From assembly GCF_034067285.1 (NCBI RefSeq), contig NZ_CP139286.1:3038001-3102000 (forward strand): a stretch of 64,000 bases of DNA. Reading direction: 5' to 3'. The stretch is from Acinetobacter pittii. Its GTDB lineage: Bacteria; Pseudomonadota; Gammaproteobacteria; Pseudomonadales; Moraxellaceae. The translations under genes and the position numbers were made by a program. The notes below the pieces were generated by a model, which worked only from the letters and a program-made list of their open reading frames with translations, ran no database searches and was not told the origin of the DNA. The stretch's first letter is position 1, and every line of letters begins with the position of its first letter. This document shows positions 9,821 through 20,142 of the stretch, piece by piece.

Positions 9821-10642
9821 TTGTTTGAAAATAATGAATATCAGCCTCGCCCCCAGAATTCTTTAAAATGGTGGGGAGAACAGAACTTTGAAATTAATCA
9901 GTCCAAAGCATGGCAATTCGGTTCAATGCTTTTTCGTTTAACACGTGGCATAAAAGAATGGCGTATCGAATATTATCGACCTGCTCTTCAAGACGATAAT
10001 GAGCAAGATTGGCACCCACTTGCCGATCCACATTTTGCTTTCCCGCATAATGTTCAAGTAGAACGTTATATGTTTCGAAAGACCAATCCAGAATTTTTAC
10101 TTATGCCACGTCTGGCAGATCGTTCTGTGGTCATTAAACCCGTTGATCCCATCTATATTCCAGCAGGTCAACGTGGGACTTTATATATAAGTACGCCATT
10201 ATGGATTGCAGGTTTAGTTGAAAGTCAGCATGAGCCTTTATTTGAGATTCCTGTCATTCAACCTAAGGATACGTGGTTCGGTCCAAATGCCCAGCAAGGT
10301 GAAATCTGTTATGCCACGTCGGTAGATGGGCGTACCGATTTGAATCTATTAACACCACGCGCATTTCGTGCTGTTACCCCTATCGACTTTCACAACACCA
10401 GTAATCATCAATTACGCTTTGATCGCATGAATGTACCAGTTACAGCCCTCCCTCTTTTTTATAGTGAAAGTACAAGACGTTTGTGGACTTCTCAAATCAA
10501 AGTTTACTATGAAGGCTCTGACCGCCCCGCACGCATTCGTATTGAAAACCGAACGCCTCCTCTTGCTGGTGAAGTGACTTATGTCCATCCACCACGTTCA
10601 CCTGGTGGAGCATTATTTAATATGTTTGATTCATTCTTTTAA
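9821..10642 (+). CDS. DUF432-type uncharacterised protein, TTG start
   Basis: The 273-residue protein is soluble-looking, rich in aromatic and basic residues, with conserved-looking blocks such as PAGQRGTLYISTPLWI and a C-terminal RSPGGALFNMFDSFF. It resembles the DUF432 family, often found beside MscS channels, as here; function unknown. The start is TTG at 9821: AGAGGA lies 10 bases before it and the next in-frame ATG is 36 codons in. The MscS gene begins 9 bases after the stop, so the two are probably co-translated. Confidence 0.65.
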   Translation: MFENNEYQPRPQNSLKWWGEQNFEINQSKAWQFGSMLFRLTRGIKEWRIEYYRPALQDDNEQDWHPLADPHFAFPHNVQVERYMFRKTNPEFLLMPRLADRSVVIKPVDPIYIPAGQRGTLYISTPLWIAGLVESQHEPLFEIPVIQPKDTWFGPNAQQGEICYATSVDGRTDLNLLTPRAFRAVTPIDFHNTSNHQLRFDRMNVPVTALPLFYSESTRRLWTSQIKVYYEGSDRPARIRIENRTPPLAGEVTYVHPPRSPGGALFNMFDSFF

Positions 10643-10651
10643 GAGGTTTAT

Positions 10652-11569
10652 ATGGCTGATACAAGTATTCCTAAGGATATCGCTGATAGCCTCACAAGCA
10701 TATTTACCAATATCAATACCGAACGTATTAGTGAAATTTTAGTCGGCGTTGTGCTTTGTTTCATTGGTTTTGTTCTTGCTCGTATTATTTCAAATACCTT
10801 TATTAGAACTATTGGTTCACGTTTTAATGCTCATCAACGCTTGGTATGGCGTCGCGGTATTTTTTATTTTATTTTCTTACTCTTCATTATGACGAGTTTA
10901 AAAGAAGCTGGGTTCAAACTTAGTGTATTCCTTGGCGCAGCAGGGATTCTAACCGTAGCACTCGGTTTCGCATCGCAAACCTCTGCTAGTAACTTAATTA
11001 GTGGTTTATTCTTGATTGGGGAAGGTTCTTTTGAAGTCGGCGATACCATCCAGATCACCCTCATTCGTGGGAATACAATTGAAGGTGAAGTCATCTCAAT
11101 TGATTTGCTTTCGGTAAAATTACTTACACTCGACAATGTTTATATTCGTTTACCAAACGAACAGCTTATTCGCGCCCCTGTACACAACTTATCTAAATAT
11201 CCAATACGGCGTATACCAATTACACTCGCAATTAACTTCCATGAAGACATTATAAAAGTTCGCGAAGTTCTACTTAATGTCGCAGCTCACTATCCACTCG
11301 TGTTAGATGACCCAAAACCTGCGGTTACGGTTACCGCATTCAGGGAATCATCGATTGAACTTTTATTTACGATGTGGTGCCGACAAGAAAATTCCTTAAA
11401 AGTTCGAGATGAAATGCAAGAACGTATCCGAAATGGCTTTTTGGATAATCAAATTGAAATTCCTGTACCGAAAATGGGCTTAATCGATCGACCATCTACT
11501 GTTTTCGGTGAAGATGATATTGATCAATACAGTAATCAAAAAGAGTTAAAACGAGAGCCTAAAGCTTAG
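10652..11569 (+). CDS. MscS-family mechanosensitive channel
   Basis: The 305-residue protein has an N-terminal transmembrane helix (about 30-48), a second (about 72-90), then the pore-lining TM3 with GAAGILTVALGFASQTSASNLISGLFLI, the alanine/glycine pattern of MscS channels, followed by the beta domain (FEVGDTIQI..GEVISIDLLSVKL) and a cytoplasmic alpha/beta domain. Such channels release solutes under hypo-osmotic stress. AAGAGG precedes ATG. The last 11 bases overlap the end of the convergent DUF2339 gene. Confidence 0.92.
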   Translation: MADTSIPKDIADSLTSIFTNINTERISEILVGVVLCFIGFVLARIISNTFIRTIGSRFNAHQRLVWRRGIFYFIFLLFIMTSLKEAGFKLSVFLGAAGILTVALGFASQTSASNLISGLFLIGEGSFEVGDTIQITLIRGNTIEGEVISIDLLSVKLLTLDNVYIRLPNEQLIRAPVHNLSKYPIRRIPITLAINFHEDIIKVREVLLNVAAHYPLVLDDPKPAVTVTAFRESSIELLFTMWCRQENSLKVRDEMQERIRNGFLDNQIEIPVPKMGLIDRPSTVFGEDDIDQYSNQKELKREPKA

Positions 11570-14360
11570 GCTCTTGATTCTTCTGTACAGAAGACGGTGG
11601 TAATGGCGCAAGATAAGCAATAATCAACATTACCCCACCCGCTCCAATAAATGAGATGACCCGAGTTAATGTCGCACTTTGTGATAGATCAAGCAAAATC
11701 AGCTTTAATACGACAATTCCTAAAAGTGCAGCACCAACAAACCAGAGTTGACGAATCATTTTTCGACTTGAGAATGTAGTTAATACAAATGCCAAAATGA
11801 CCCAAAGTAATGTCAAGCTTAACTGCACCACACCATTTGTCCAAATTGAAGCACTCCACAATGGAGTTGCCCAGTAATAGTGCAGGCCTCTAACCACCAC
11901 ACTACTAAACACCAACAACCCCACTAGAATGGTTGTGATTTTAAAAGTCCACTCCAGTGATTTATCTTGATCAAAAGCATGTTGATAAATAATAAAGAGT
12001 AGACCAGCCAATACTGAAATTGAAAGGAAGTCAGTTAAGTTAATCAAAGGAACAAAATAAAGATATTCGGCAGAATGGCGATCAATACTCACGACCAATA
12101 ACCAAAGTAGGCTTAAACACCAAACTGGAATTTGATGTAACAATATAGTCTTATGGGATTTATACGCCCAGATTGAGTAAACCACGGGTACACAAGCCAA
12201 AGCAACAATTGGCATTTGTGGGAAGACTGCCAAACCCACTATCGCTAATGCGAACCAGCTTAAACCACCCCAGATTTTCAAGTATCCTGACTCATCTGAA
12301 TGCGGTTGAGCCATAATAAACAAAGCACTAAGAAGAATAGTACTCACAAGGAAAGTACCCTGTTGCAATATACTCGGCCATTTAAACACACTGAATACTT
12401 GACTCGTAAAGGCTTCACCCAAAATCAACAACAGTAAAAGGCTAATTAAAATTAACTGCAAACTTTGCCATTGCACACGAAGTTTATAGTGTACGACCAG
12501 ACTAAATATTGCGATTAGAACTACAGCAAACATCAAATATGGACTTAAACCATGATGATGCCATGTCATTATTTCTATACCTGCTACGGCGCCCGCATAC
12601 ATGCCTAAACATAAGAAAATGCCACTAATCATGCTGGCACTAAAATAGCGTTGCTCTTTACTGTTGTATTGCAATAAATAGAAAGCAGAAATAAATTGAG
12701 CTATTGCATAGATGCTCGTGCTTAGCGTTGGGAACTCTTCATTTGCCCAAACCTGATAAAACAGTGCAAGAGAACTGAGTAAAACTAAAACTACACCAAT
12801 ATATCGGCTTAAACGGTAGCGTTCAGTTACTCCCCACACAATTAAAGCTGTACCTTGAGCTACCCAACCAATTGCTGTCCAGTGCGCTCCTTTTGCAAGT
12901 GGAAAAATTAGAGCAAAAAAAGCAACCGCGAGGATGAAAAAGCTTTTTGCAAGCACAGAAAGCGGAGCATGAGTCTTTTTAATCCAAAAAGTTAATAGCG
13001 CATATGTACCAGCCAATACAGCAGCACCAATCGTCAATGCTTGAGTAGACTCATGTACTAAATAGGCATGAAGTGTAAAGCCCAGTACAGGCACACTAAA
13101 AATAAGCCCCACATCTAACAGTGGGGGTAACCGAATGCCCTCTTGTTTTTCATGTGCTGAAACTCGAGATATATTTTGGCTATAACGGACACTGAGCCAA
13201 ATAAACAATGCGATATGGAGCCATAAGATCCAGTCTAGTGTGTCAAATTTTGTTGGTTCTGCATAAAATGCGATTGCACTACCACCAATAAACATGGTGG
13301 CAAAGAAAGCAATTTGATTTAAGATTTTCCAAGGCTGAATAAAATTAACCGCAGCAACTGCTAAGTTAATAACAAGATAATAGCTAAATAGGAAGACTAC
13401 ATCTGGGCGGTATTGCGGAATAACTAAAGGAGCCGCGTAAGCCATACCAAGTGCTAAAATTGCTAAATAAATGGCTTGTTGCTTTAAACTCAGAAATACC
13501 GTAATAGCTAATAAAATCGCAAACAGAATACTCGCTGTAGTTAAGTTGGCGATTACACCAAAATGATGTGAGAACACAAGTGTTAGGAATACCACAGCAA
13601 GTCCTACACCCTGCAAGGCCACAGCAAAAAGCTGGTTTTTCTTTTGCAAGGTATATCCAAATGCTGTTAATACACCTCCGGCAATGGCAATAAAACCAAG
13701 TTTTACACCCAAACTCAATTGCCAGTGCTCACTTGCAAAACGTAATAACAACACCACCCCAACCATAAGTACAGCAACAGCAACCCTTAAAATTGGATTG
13801 CCATGAATCATCCAATCTACAGCTGGTTGCCACCATGCGGTTTTTACAGGAATCGGTTGTTCTGTTTGATTGAAAGTTACCGTTTCGGCAGGGAATAGCA
13901 TGTCAGTATTGTTAAGACCAACCTGCTCTAGCGCTGGATTTATAACTTCAGATTGTATGGTCTCATTTGCATGAACAGTTTGTTTTGCTGATTCAAGGTA
14001 CAACAGTCGAGTATGAAATGCGCTGATGGTTTGAATTAAACATAATAATAAAACCAGTAAAGCCCCACCAGCAATCCACATCCAATGATTTATATAAGCA
14101 ACTAATGCAACCAAAGCAGCTGCATAAATCACTGTTCTTTGCATATGAATAGAATAAAGTGGCGTTTTCTGCTGAGAAAACTGCTGTTCTAAATGAGTTA
14201 AACGCTGATGCAAATTTGACAGTAATTGAACTAGTATGACAGTAAGTGCAATAGATAAAGCAACAACGGCACTCTGAAATTTAAAACCAATTGAAATGGC
14301 TAAAAACAAAGTCAAAGCGATCAAAACGATGATCATTCCCTGTTTGTCTTTTTTATACAT
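11559..14360 (-). CDS. DUF2339 large polytopic membrane protein
   Basis: The 933-residue protein is almost wholly hydrophobic, with around two dozen predicted membrane helices. A short N-terminal coiled segment (LLSNLHQRLTHLEQQFSQQK) and a soluble linker (about 120-180) precede the block VLMVGVVLLLRFASEHWQLS, the conserved start of DUF2339 proteins. Families of this type have no firmly assigned function; a role in the envelope is only inferred from the topology. It is monocistronic, divergent from polA, and overlaps the MscS gene tail to tail by 11 bases. Confidence 0.8.
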   Translation of the reverse strand: MYKKDKQGMIIVLIALTLFLAISIGFKFQSAVVALSIALTVILVQLLSNLHQRLTHLEQQFSQQKTPLYSIHMQRTVIYAAALVALVAYINHWMWIAGGALLVLLLCLIQTISAFHTRLLYLESAKQTVHANETIQSEVINPALEQVGLNNTDMLFPAETVTFNQTEQPIPVKTAWWQPAVDWMIHGNPILRVAVAVLMVGVVLLLRFASEHWQLSLGVKLGFIAIAGGVLTAFGYTLQKKNQLFAVALQGVGLAVVFLTLVFSHHFGVIANLTTASILFAILLAITVFLSLKQQAIYLAILALGMAYAAPLVIPQYRPDVVFLFSYYLVINLAVAAVNFIQPWKILNQIAFFATMFIGGSAIAFYAEPTKFDTLDWILWLHIALFIWLSVRYSQNISRVSAHEKQEGIRLPPLLDVGLIFSVPVLGFTLHAYLVHESTQALTIGAAVLAGTYALLTFWIKKTHAPLSVLAKSFFILAVAFFALIFPLAKGAHWTAIGWVAQGTALIVWGVTERYRLSRYIGVVLVLLSSLALFYQVWANEEFPTLSTSIYAIAQFISAFYLLQYNSKEQRYFSASMISGIFLCLGMYAGAVAGIEIMTWHHHGLSPYLMFAVVLIAIFSLVVHYKLRVQWQSLQLILISLLLLLILGEAFTSQVFSVFKWPSILQQGTFLVSTILLSALFIMAQPHSDESGYLKIWGGLSWFALAIVGLAVFPQMPIVALACVPVVYSIWAYKSHKTILLHQIPVWCLSLLWLLVVSIDRHSAEYLYFVPLINLTDFLSISVLAGLLFIIYQHAFDQDKSLEWTFKITTILVGLLVFSSVVVRGLHYYWATPLWSASIWTNGVVQLSLTLLWVILAFVLTTFSSRKMIRQLWFVGAALLGIVVLKLILLDLSQSATLTRVISFIGAGGVMLIIAYLAPLPPSSVQKNQEPKL

Positions 14361-14514
14361 GGGCTTAGCAATATGACACCTTCATTACAGGTCATCTTAC
14401 TTCAAGGCAATACAAGCGTATATTTATACATACAAAATACTGCAAAAATCATAAACCTGCATTCATAGCCGTTTTCACGTAAAATACCCGTAATTCAGAT
14501 TAAGGAATTGTTCA

Positions 14515-17286
14515 ATGCCACCATTTGTCTTGGTTGATGGGTCCTATTTTTTATTTCGTGCATATCATGCATTACCACCATTGACGACCTCTACAGGGTT
14601 ACATACCAATGCAATACGTGGGGCAATTTCTGCCATTCAAAAACTAATGCGCCGCATGCAGCCAACACATATGGCTGTCATTTTTGATACACCTGAGCCT
14701 ACTTTCCGTCATAAACTTTCACCTATTTATAAAGGTGATCGTCCAACCATGCCGGAAGAATTGTCACAGCAGATTCCATATTTGCATGCATTGATTAAAG
14801 CGCAAGGTATCCCTTTATATAGTCTGCCGGGCGCAGAGGCAGATGACATTATCGGTACACTTGCAAAACGTGCCGTACTCGAAGGCCATCATGTACTTAT
14901 CTCAACCGGAGATAAAGACATGGCTCAGCTCGTCAATGATCATGTAAAACTTGAAGATAGTTTTAAAGATCGCGTACTCGACACGGACGGTGTATTTGAA
15001 AAATTTGGTGTTTGGCCAAATCAAATTATCGACTACTTAACACTCATGGGCGATGCATCTGATGGCATTATGGGCGTGCCTGGCGTAGGTGCAAAAACAG
15101 CAGCAAAGTTACTGACTGAATATGGCACTTTAGACAATATCATTGCCAATGCAGATCAACTTAAAGGCAAGATTAGCCAAAATATTAAAGATAATTTAGA
15201 CAATATTAAGCTTGATCACCAGTTAGCCAGCATTGTTTGTGATCTTCCTTTAGAACTCGACTGGCATGAGTTAAAGCTTACTGATCCAAACGTAGAGGCT
15301 CTACGTAATTTGTATACTGAGCTTGAATTTAGAAATCAGTTACAGTCACTTGATCATCCAAACAATCCAAATAGCTCAAGCTATAAACAACAAGCTTCAC
15401 AAACTATTGTTCAAAATGAAGTTAAACCAGCTGAATCTATAGAAACTGAAGATCAAGCAAGCTTAACCAGTCAAGATGACCAGCTTGGGACTGCAAATTA
15501 CCATACGGTTCTAACGCAAGAAGCATGGGATCAACTTTGGCAACGTATGCAAAATGCCGATCATTTTGCTATTGATACAGAAACTACAAGTCTGGACTAC
15601 CGTATTGCCGAGATGGTTGGTTTTTCAATCGCCTTCGATGCACAAGATGCCTACTATGTTCCTTTAGCACATAATTATGAAAATGCACCGCAGCAACTAG
15701 ATCGTAATCAAATTCTGGCTCAAATTAAGCCTGTGCTAGAAAATGAAGCAATTAAAAAAATCGGTCATCATCTTAAATATGATGCTCATATTTTTGCCAA
15801 TCATGGTATAGAACTTAAAGGCTGGTATTTCGATAGCATGCTGGCATCTTATGTTTTAAATGCAGCAGCGACTCGTCACGGCATGGATGATGTAGCTCGT
15901 GTCTACTTAAGCCACTTAACCACCACCTTTGAACAAATTGCTGGTAAGGGCGCTAAACAAAAGACTTTCAATCAAATTGAGATTGAAGTTGCTGCTCATT
16001 ATGCCGCAGAAGATGCGCATGTGACTTATCGTTTGTATGAAGTGCTTTCAAACAAACTTAAGCCCTTTCCAGAGCTAGAAAACATTTTATATAACATCGA
16101 AATGCCAGTTGCCCGTATTTTATCGGGTATGGAAGAAGATGGTATTCGTCTAGACCATGCATTCTTAGATAAATTAAGCGTTGAATTTGCAAAAACCATG
16201 GAGGGCCTCGAAAATCAGGCTATGGAAATTGCAGATGAAACTTTTAATATTGCTTCACCTAAACAAGTAGGCGAAATACTATTTGATAAATTAGGAATCA
16301 AAGGCGGCAAAAAAACTGCAACTGGGCAATACAGCACTAGTGAAAGTGTTTTAGAAAAAATTGAACATCCTTTAGCGGAAATTATTTTAGAGCATCGTGG
16401 TTTAGCAAAGCTAAAAAGTACCTATACCGATCGTCTAGTTGAGCAATCTCATAACGACACGCATCGCGTACATACGAGCTATCACCAAGCACTGACAGCG
16501 ACAGGCCGTCTCTCCTCTTCTGATCCTAACCTACAAAATATTCCGATTCGTAGACAAATTGGCCGTCAAATTCGTAAAGCATTCATTGCACCGGAAGGCC
16601 GAGTACTATTGGCTGCCGATTACTCGCAAATTGAATTACGTTTAATGGCTCATTTTTCTCAAGATGAAGCGTTAGTGCATGCGTTCCAGCATGGGCAAGA
16701 TGTTCACCGCCGTACTGCTGCCGAAGTATTGGATATTGATATCGAAGATGTGACCAATGACCAACGCCGTCAAGCGAAAGCCGTTAACTTTGGCCTACTT
16801 TATGGTATGTCTGAGTTTGGTTTGATTCGTCAATTAGGCTTTACACGTCAAGAATCGCAAAACTATATTAAGCAATATTTCCAACGCTATCCTGGCATCT
16901 ATGAATATATGCAACGCACACGTCAAGTTGCATCAGAGCAAGGCTTTGTTGAAACCATATTGGGTCGTCGTCTTTATACGCCTGATATTGATGCACGAAA
17001 TGTGATGGTGCGTAAAGCTGCTGAACGTGCTGCGATCAATGCCCCTTTACAAGGTAGTGCGGCTGATATTATTAAACTTGCAATGATTGCAGTTGATAAA
17101 ATCTTGCCAAAAGATCAAGCGAAGTTACTTCTTCAAGTACACGATGAATTAGTATTTGAAGCAGATCAAAACATTGCCGAAGAACTCTCCAAACAAATCG
17201 CAACTGTCATGGAATCTGTTGTAGAAATTTCTGTACCTTTACTTGTTGAAGTTGGACAAGGGCTAAATTGGGATGATGCTCATTAA
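14515..17286 (+). CDS. polA: DNA polymerase I
   Basis: The 923-residue protein has all three PolI domains: a 5'-3' exonuclease (1 to about 290; VDGSYFLFRAYHALPPL, GAEADDIIG, GDASDGIMGVPGVGAKTA), a 3'-5' proofreading domain with intact acidic residues (FAIDTETTSLDYR, then AAEDAHVTYRL), and the polymerase with DPNLQNIPIR, ADYSQIELRLMAH (motif A), the O helix RRQAKAVNFGLLYGMS and VHDELVFE (motif C). It fills Okazaki and repair gaps. Length is near E. coli (928). Starts at ATG with AAGGA upstream; closed by a hairpin terminator. Confidence 0.98.
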   Translation: MPPFVLVDGSYFLFRAYHALPPLTTSTGLHTNAIRGAISAIQKLMRRMQPTHMAVIFDTPEPTFRHKLSPIYKGDRPTMPEELSQQIPYLHALIKAQGIPLYSLPGAEADDIIGTLAKRAVLEGHHVLISTGDKDMAQLVNDHVKLEDSFKDRVLDTDGVFEKFGVWPNQIIDYLTLMGDASDGIMGVPGVGAKTAAKLLTEYGTLDNIIANADQLKGKISQNIKDNLDNIKLDHQLASIVCDLPLELDWHELKLTDPNVEALRNLYTELEFRNQLQSLDHPNNPNSSSYKQQASQTIVQNEVKPAESIETEDQASLTSQDDQLGTANYHTVLTQEAWDQLWQRMQNADHFAIDTETTSLDYRIAEMVGFSIAFDAQDAYYVPLAHNYENAPQQLDRNQILAQIKPVLENEAIKKIGHHLKYDAHIFANHGIELKGWYFDSMLASYVLNAAATRHGMDDVARVYLSHLTTTFEQIAGKGAKQKTFNQIEIEVAAHYAAEDAHVTYRLYEVLSNKLKPFPELENILYNIEMPVARILSGMEEDGIRLDHAFLDKLSVEFAKTMEGLENQAMEIADETFNIASPKQVGEILFDKLGIKGGKKTATGQYSTSESVLEKIEHPLAEIILEHRGLAKLKSTYTDRLVEQSHNDTHRVHTSYHQALTATGRLSSSDPNLQNIPIRRQIGRQIRKAFIAPEGRVLLAADYSQIELRLMAHFSQDEALVHAFQHGQDVHRRTAAEVLDIDIEDVTNDQRRQAKAVNFGLLYGMSEFGLIRQLGFTRQESQNYIKQYFQRYPGIYEYMQRTRQVASEQGFVETILGRRLYTPDIDARNVMVRKAAERAAINAPLQGSAADIIKLAMIAVDKILPKDQAKLLLQVHDELVFEADQNIAEELSKQIATVMESVVEISVPLLVEVGQGLNWDDAH

Positions 17287-17297
17287 TTAGCAAAAAT

Positions 17298-17328
17298 AAA
17301 AAAGGGCTGTGAAATACAGCCCTTTTTT
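17298..17328. terminator. Bidirectional terminator between polA and yggT
   Basis: Stem AAAAAAGGGCTGT / ACAGCCCTTTTTT with loop GAAAT between convergent genes. Confidence 0.88.
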
Positions 17329-17339
17329 CTTGCGTTAAC

Positions 17340-17909
17340 TTAAAGTCCAGTTAAAAGAACTTTAGCCACTTCATTCATGAGGATCTCGGCAATATAAAGC
17401 GCTAAAAACGCTAAAATTGGAGATAAGTCAATCATTCCCATATTAGGCAATATACGACGGAATGGCGCGAGTAAAGGTTCAGCCAAATCTTGAATTACTT
17501 CAATATAAGGTGAACGTGATTGAGTGAACATAACCACCCAACTCAAAATGATTGTTGCAAAAATTAAATAACGGCAGAAACGAATTAAGTCCTGAATCAT
17601 TGTCACAAAAGTCAGTATCACTAAATGAACCGGACTATTTGGCATAGAACCAGAAAGATACATCACACCGAAAATTTTCAGTAAATATAAAATAATTAAA
17701 AGAACCAACGCAGCCAAATTAAATCGGCCTTTTGCGACCGTCGGAAAAATTCGGCCAAAAATATCAACAATTTTAGTCGCCTTTACGGTCGATAAAACCA
17801 CAGGATTATAAGGACTTACTGCCGCCAATTGCATTAAAAAACGGAAAAAGACCAATAAAATCGCGACATTAATTAAAATTCCAAAAATTAGCGCAGAATT
17901 TGCACCCAT
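17340..17909 (-). CDS. YggT family membrane protein
   Basis: The 189-residue protein carries two tandem YGGT repeats, each with two membrane helices; the second repeat contains the signature EVIQDLAEPLLAPFRRILPNMGMIDLSPILAF. YggT proteins sit in the inner membrane, commonly next to proC as here; their role is not settled, though links to osmotic or potassium stress are known in E. coli. It is the last gene of the ppx-accA-tilS-proC unit, 21 bases after proC. Confidence 0.88.
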   Translation of the reverse strand: MGANSALIFGILINVAILLVFFRFLMQLAAVSPYNPVVLSTVKATKIVDIFGRIFPTVAKGRFNLAALVLLIILYLLKIFGVMYLSGSMPNSPVHLVILTFVTMIQDLIRFCRYLIFATIILSWVVMFTQSRSPYIEVIQDLAEPLLAPFRRILPNMGMIDLSPILAFLALYIAEILMNEVAKVLLTGL

Positions 17910-17930
17910 AGTTGTCTTATCCTATTTAAG

Positions 17931-18776
17931 CTATTTCGCACTGTCACTCAATTCTTGAGCCAATTCTTGACTACGCTTCTGTGCAGCAGCCAATGCAGAT
18001 TGAATATTTTGGGAGATTTGTGCACGGTCAAAAACTTCAAGTGCAGCTTGAGTTGTACCATTTGGTGACGTCACGTTCTTACGTAGTTCAGAAGGAGTAT
18101 TTGAACTGGTAATTGCCATTTGAGCTGCACCTAATGCCGTTTGAAGAGTCAACGCAGTTGCAACTTTCTCGTCAAGTCCTAAGTTTTTACCCGCACGAAT
18201 CATACTTTCCATGAGATAAAAGAAATATGCAGGACCTGAGCCAGAAACCGCTGTTACCGCATCAATTTGAGCTTCGGAGTTTACCCAAATTGTTAAACCT
18301 GTGGCTGCTAAAATCTGACTTGTTAATTCACGATCAGAAGTACCAACTACCTCATTTGCATAGATACCATGCGCACCAGTTTGAACTAGAGCCGGCGTAT
18401 TTGGCATTACTCGAACAATTCGATTGCTATCAATTAAGTTTGATATCGTTTGAATTTCAGCACCAGCAATAATTGAAATGACCAATTTATCTGATAACAG
18501 ACCTTTTAAAGGACGTAAAACAGTCGCCAAAACTTGTGGTTTTACTGCCAGTACAACAACATCAGCATTTTGAATTGCAGCCACATTATCTTGTGTCACA
18601 TGGACTTCTTTTTCTTGCAATAGTTGGCGGATTTGCTCAACAGGATCTGAAACGGTAATACGTGTTGGCGGTAAACCTCTTGAAATAAGCCCGCCAATCA
18701 AAGCTTGGGCCATATTACCACCACCAATAAAACAGATATTACTATTTACTGCACTTGTCATAACCATATTCGCCAT
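17931..18776 (-). CDS. proC: Pyrroline-5-carboxylate reductase
   Basis: The product (up to 281 residues) reduces pyrroline-5-carboxylate to proline with NAD(P)H. The Rossmann motif FIGGGNMAQALIGGL lies at the N-terminus, followed by AVKPQVL, RVMPNTPALVQTGAHGI and the family signature SGSGPAYFFYLMESMIRAG with GAAQM; the C-terminal NVTSPNGTTQAALEVF is conserved. The start is uncertain: ATGs at 18776, 18767 and 18761 are all inside the tilS end and none has a good ribosome site. The shortest would leave six residues before the Rossmann fold. Translational coupling to tilS is likely. Confidence 0.95.
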   Translation of the reverse strand: MANMVMTSAVNSNICFIGGGNMAQALIGGLISRGLPPTRITVSDPVEQIRQLLQEKEVHVTQDNVAAIQNADVVVLAVKPQVLATVLRPLKGLLSDKLVISIIAGAEIQTISNLIDSNRIVRVMPNTPALVQTGAHGIYANEVVGTSDRELTSQILAATGLTIWVNSEAQIDAVTAVSGSGPAYFFYLMESMIRAGKNLGLDEKVATALTLQTALGAAQMAITSSNTPSELRKNVTSPNGTTQAALEVFDRAQISQNIQSALAAAQKRSQELAQELSDSAK

Positions 18777-20142
18777 TTACCAGATTACAAGAATAAGAAA
18801 TTAAATCTGGTTGCCATCCTCCTTGCTCACAATACGGAGACTGAGCCAACCAAAATCCTTTCGGTGTAAAAACCCCAAGCATAACATTATCTATGACTAA
18901 TATTTGAATTGTATGACGAAGCCAAGGCAAAATATGTGCTTCTTGAATTGCTTTTTTTAATGGCCATTGCCCAACGCGACCATATAAATGGACTTTTTCA
19001 CCACCTTGGCGTCGAATTATTTTTAAATTTTTCTTTAATAAAGATGAAGATAAACCCATATTTGTTTGTGTAATTTGAAAATATCCTGAAGCACAATGCA
19101 CTATTTCCCCCATTTGGAAATAATGCTCTGTCTCGGTTTCAACTGGATTTAATTTTTCAGCAAGATAAATGTGTTTACTCAACCTATAAAGATGATGTTG
19201 ATAACGAACATAATAAAACTGGTTCCAGTGTAATGCCGCCTGTGCATCAGACTTTGAATCAATTACTTCATTTTTTAAACGCTCAACCATTTCAAATGCA
19301 GGTCGATATTGCCCCTCACCTTTCATCCAAAACGAAAGTAATTGACGCTGACGTGCATAGGATAATTTTAATAGCTGAGTTAAATCCAAACATTCGTCCG
19401 TACCACAATTTTGCAGATCAACTTTTAAAACTTCTTCTAAAATTTCAGAAGCGTCTTGCATCAAATAGCTGGTACGACTAAGGGCTTGCTGCATTTTTGG
19501 AAATCGGTTTTGTAAAAATGGCCAAAGTTCTTCACGCGACCATGCCCGATCATAATGGATATCATAATTTGTAGGATCAACTACATGCTCAATCTCAAGC
19601 TGAGTAGTCCACTCGACAATTTGCTCACGGGTTAAATCTAAAAAGGGTCGCCAAATTGTCATATCTACACGATGATCAATAGACTGCATAGCAGCTAGCC
19701 CATCAACACCTGCACCCGATAATAACCGTAACATCACTGTTTCAGCTTGGTCTTGCTGATGATGAGCAAGCACTAAAATTTCATTGGCCTGCAAATGTTG
19801 CCGATAAGCTTGATAGCGTGCCTGACGTGCTTGAGCTTCCAAATTACCGTCGGTAACTTGAACTTTCTGAATAATATAAGGAATATTTAAACTCGTAGCC
19901 TGTTTAGCAACGAGTTTTCCCCACTCTGCACTTTTTGATTGCAGTTGATGATCTATGTAAATTACTCGGATCTTTTGAGGGAAAATTTGAGACATCAAAT
20001 GTAGCAGCAGCATTGAATCCATGCCGCCACTACATCCGATAAGAAAAGTATTATTTTCTAAAAACTCTTGAGCCTGTTTTAAGACGTGATGCCTAAATTT
20101 TCGCTGCCAAACTTCATTAAACGTTGATAACGTGCTTCGCAT
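18742..20142 (-). CDS. tilS: tRNA(Ile)-lysidine synthase
   Basis: The 466-residue enzyme adds lysine to C34 of the CAU-anticodon tRNA-Ile, changing its codon from AUG to AUA. It has the N-type ATP pyrophosphatase P-loop SGGMDS, then [27 protein letters not shown] and GLAAM, all conserved in TilS, and TilS substrate-binding domains at the C-terminus. The start ATG at 20142 lies 64 bases inside accA, and no other usable start codon occurs before the P-loop, so the overlap seems real. It also overlaps proC at its end. Confidence 0.94.
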   Translation of the reverse strand: MRSTLSTFNEVWQRKFRHHVLKQAQEFLENNTFLIGCSGGMDSMLLLHLMSQIFPQKIRVIYIDHQLQSKSAEWGKLVAKQATSLNIPYIIQKVQVTDGNLEAQARQARYQAYRQHLQANEILVLAHHQQDQAETVMLRLLSGAGVDGLAAMQSIDHRVDMTIWRPFLDLTREQIVEWTTQLEIEHVVDPTNYDIHYDRAWSREELWPFLQNRFPKMQQALSRTSYLMQDASEILEEVLKVDLQNCGTDECLDLTQLLKLSYARQRQLLSFWMKGEGQYRPAFEMVERLKNEVIDSKSDAQAALHWNQFYYVRYQHHLYRLSKHIYLAEKLNPVETETEHYFQMGEIVHCASGYFQITQTNMGLSSSLLKKNLKIIRRQGGEKVHLYGRVGQWPLKKAIQEAHILPWLRHTIQILVIDNVMLGVFTPKGFWLAQSPYCEQGGWQPDLISYSCNLVNGEYGYDKCSK

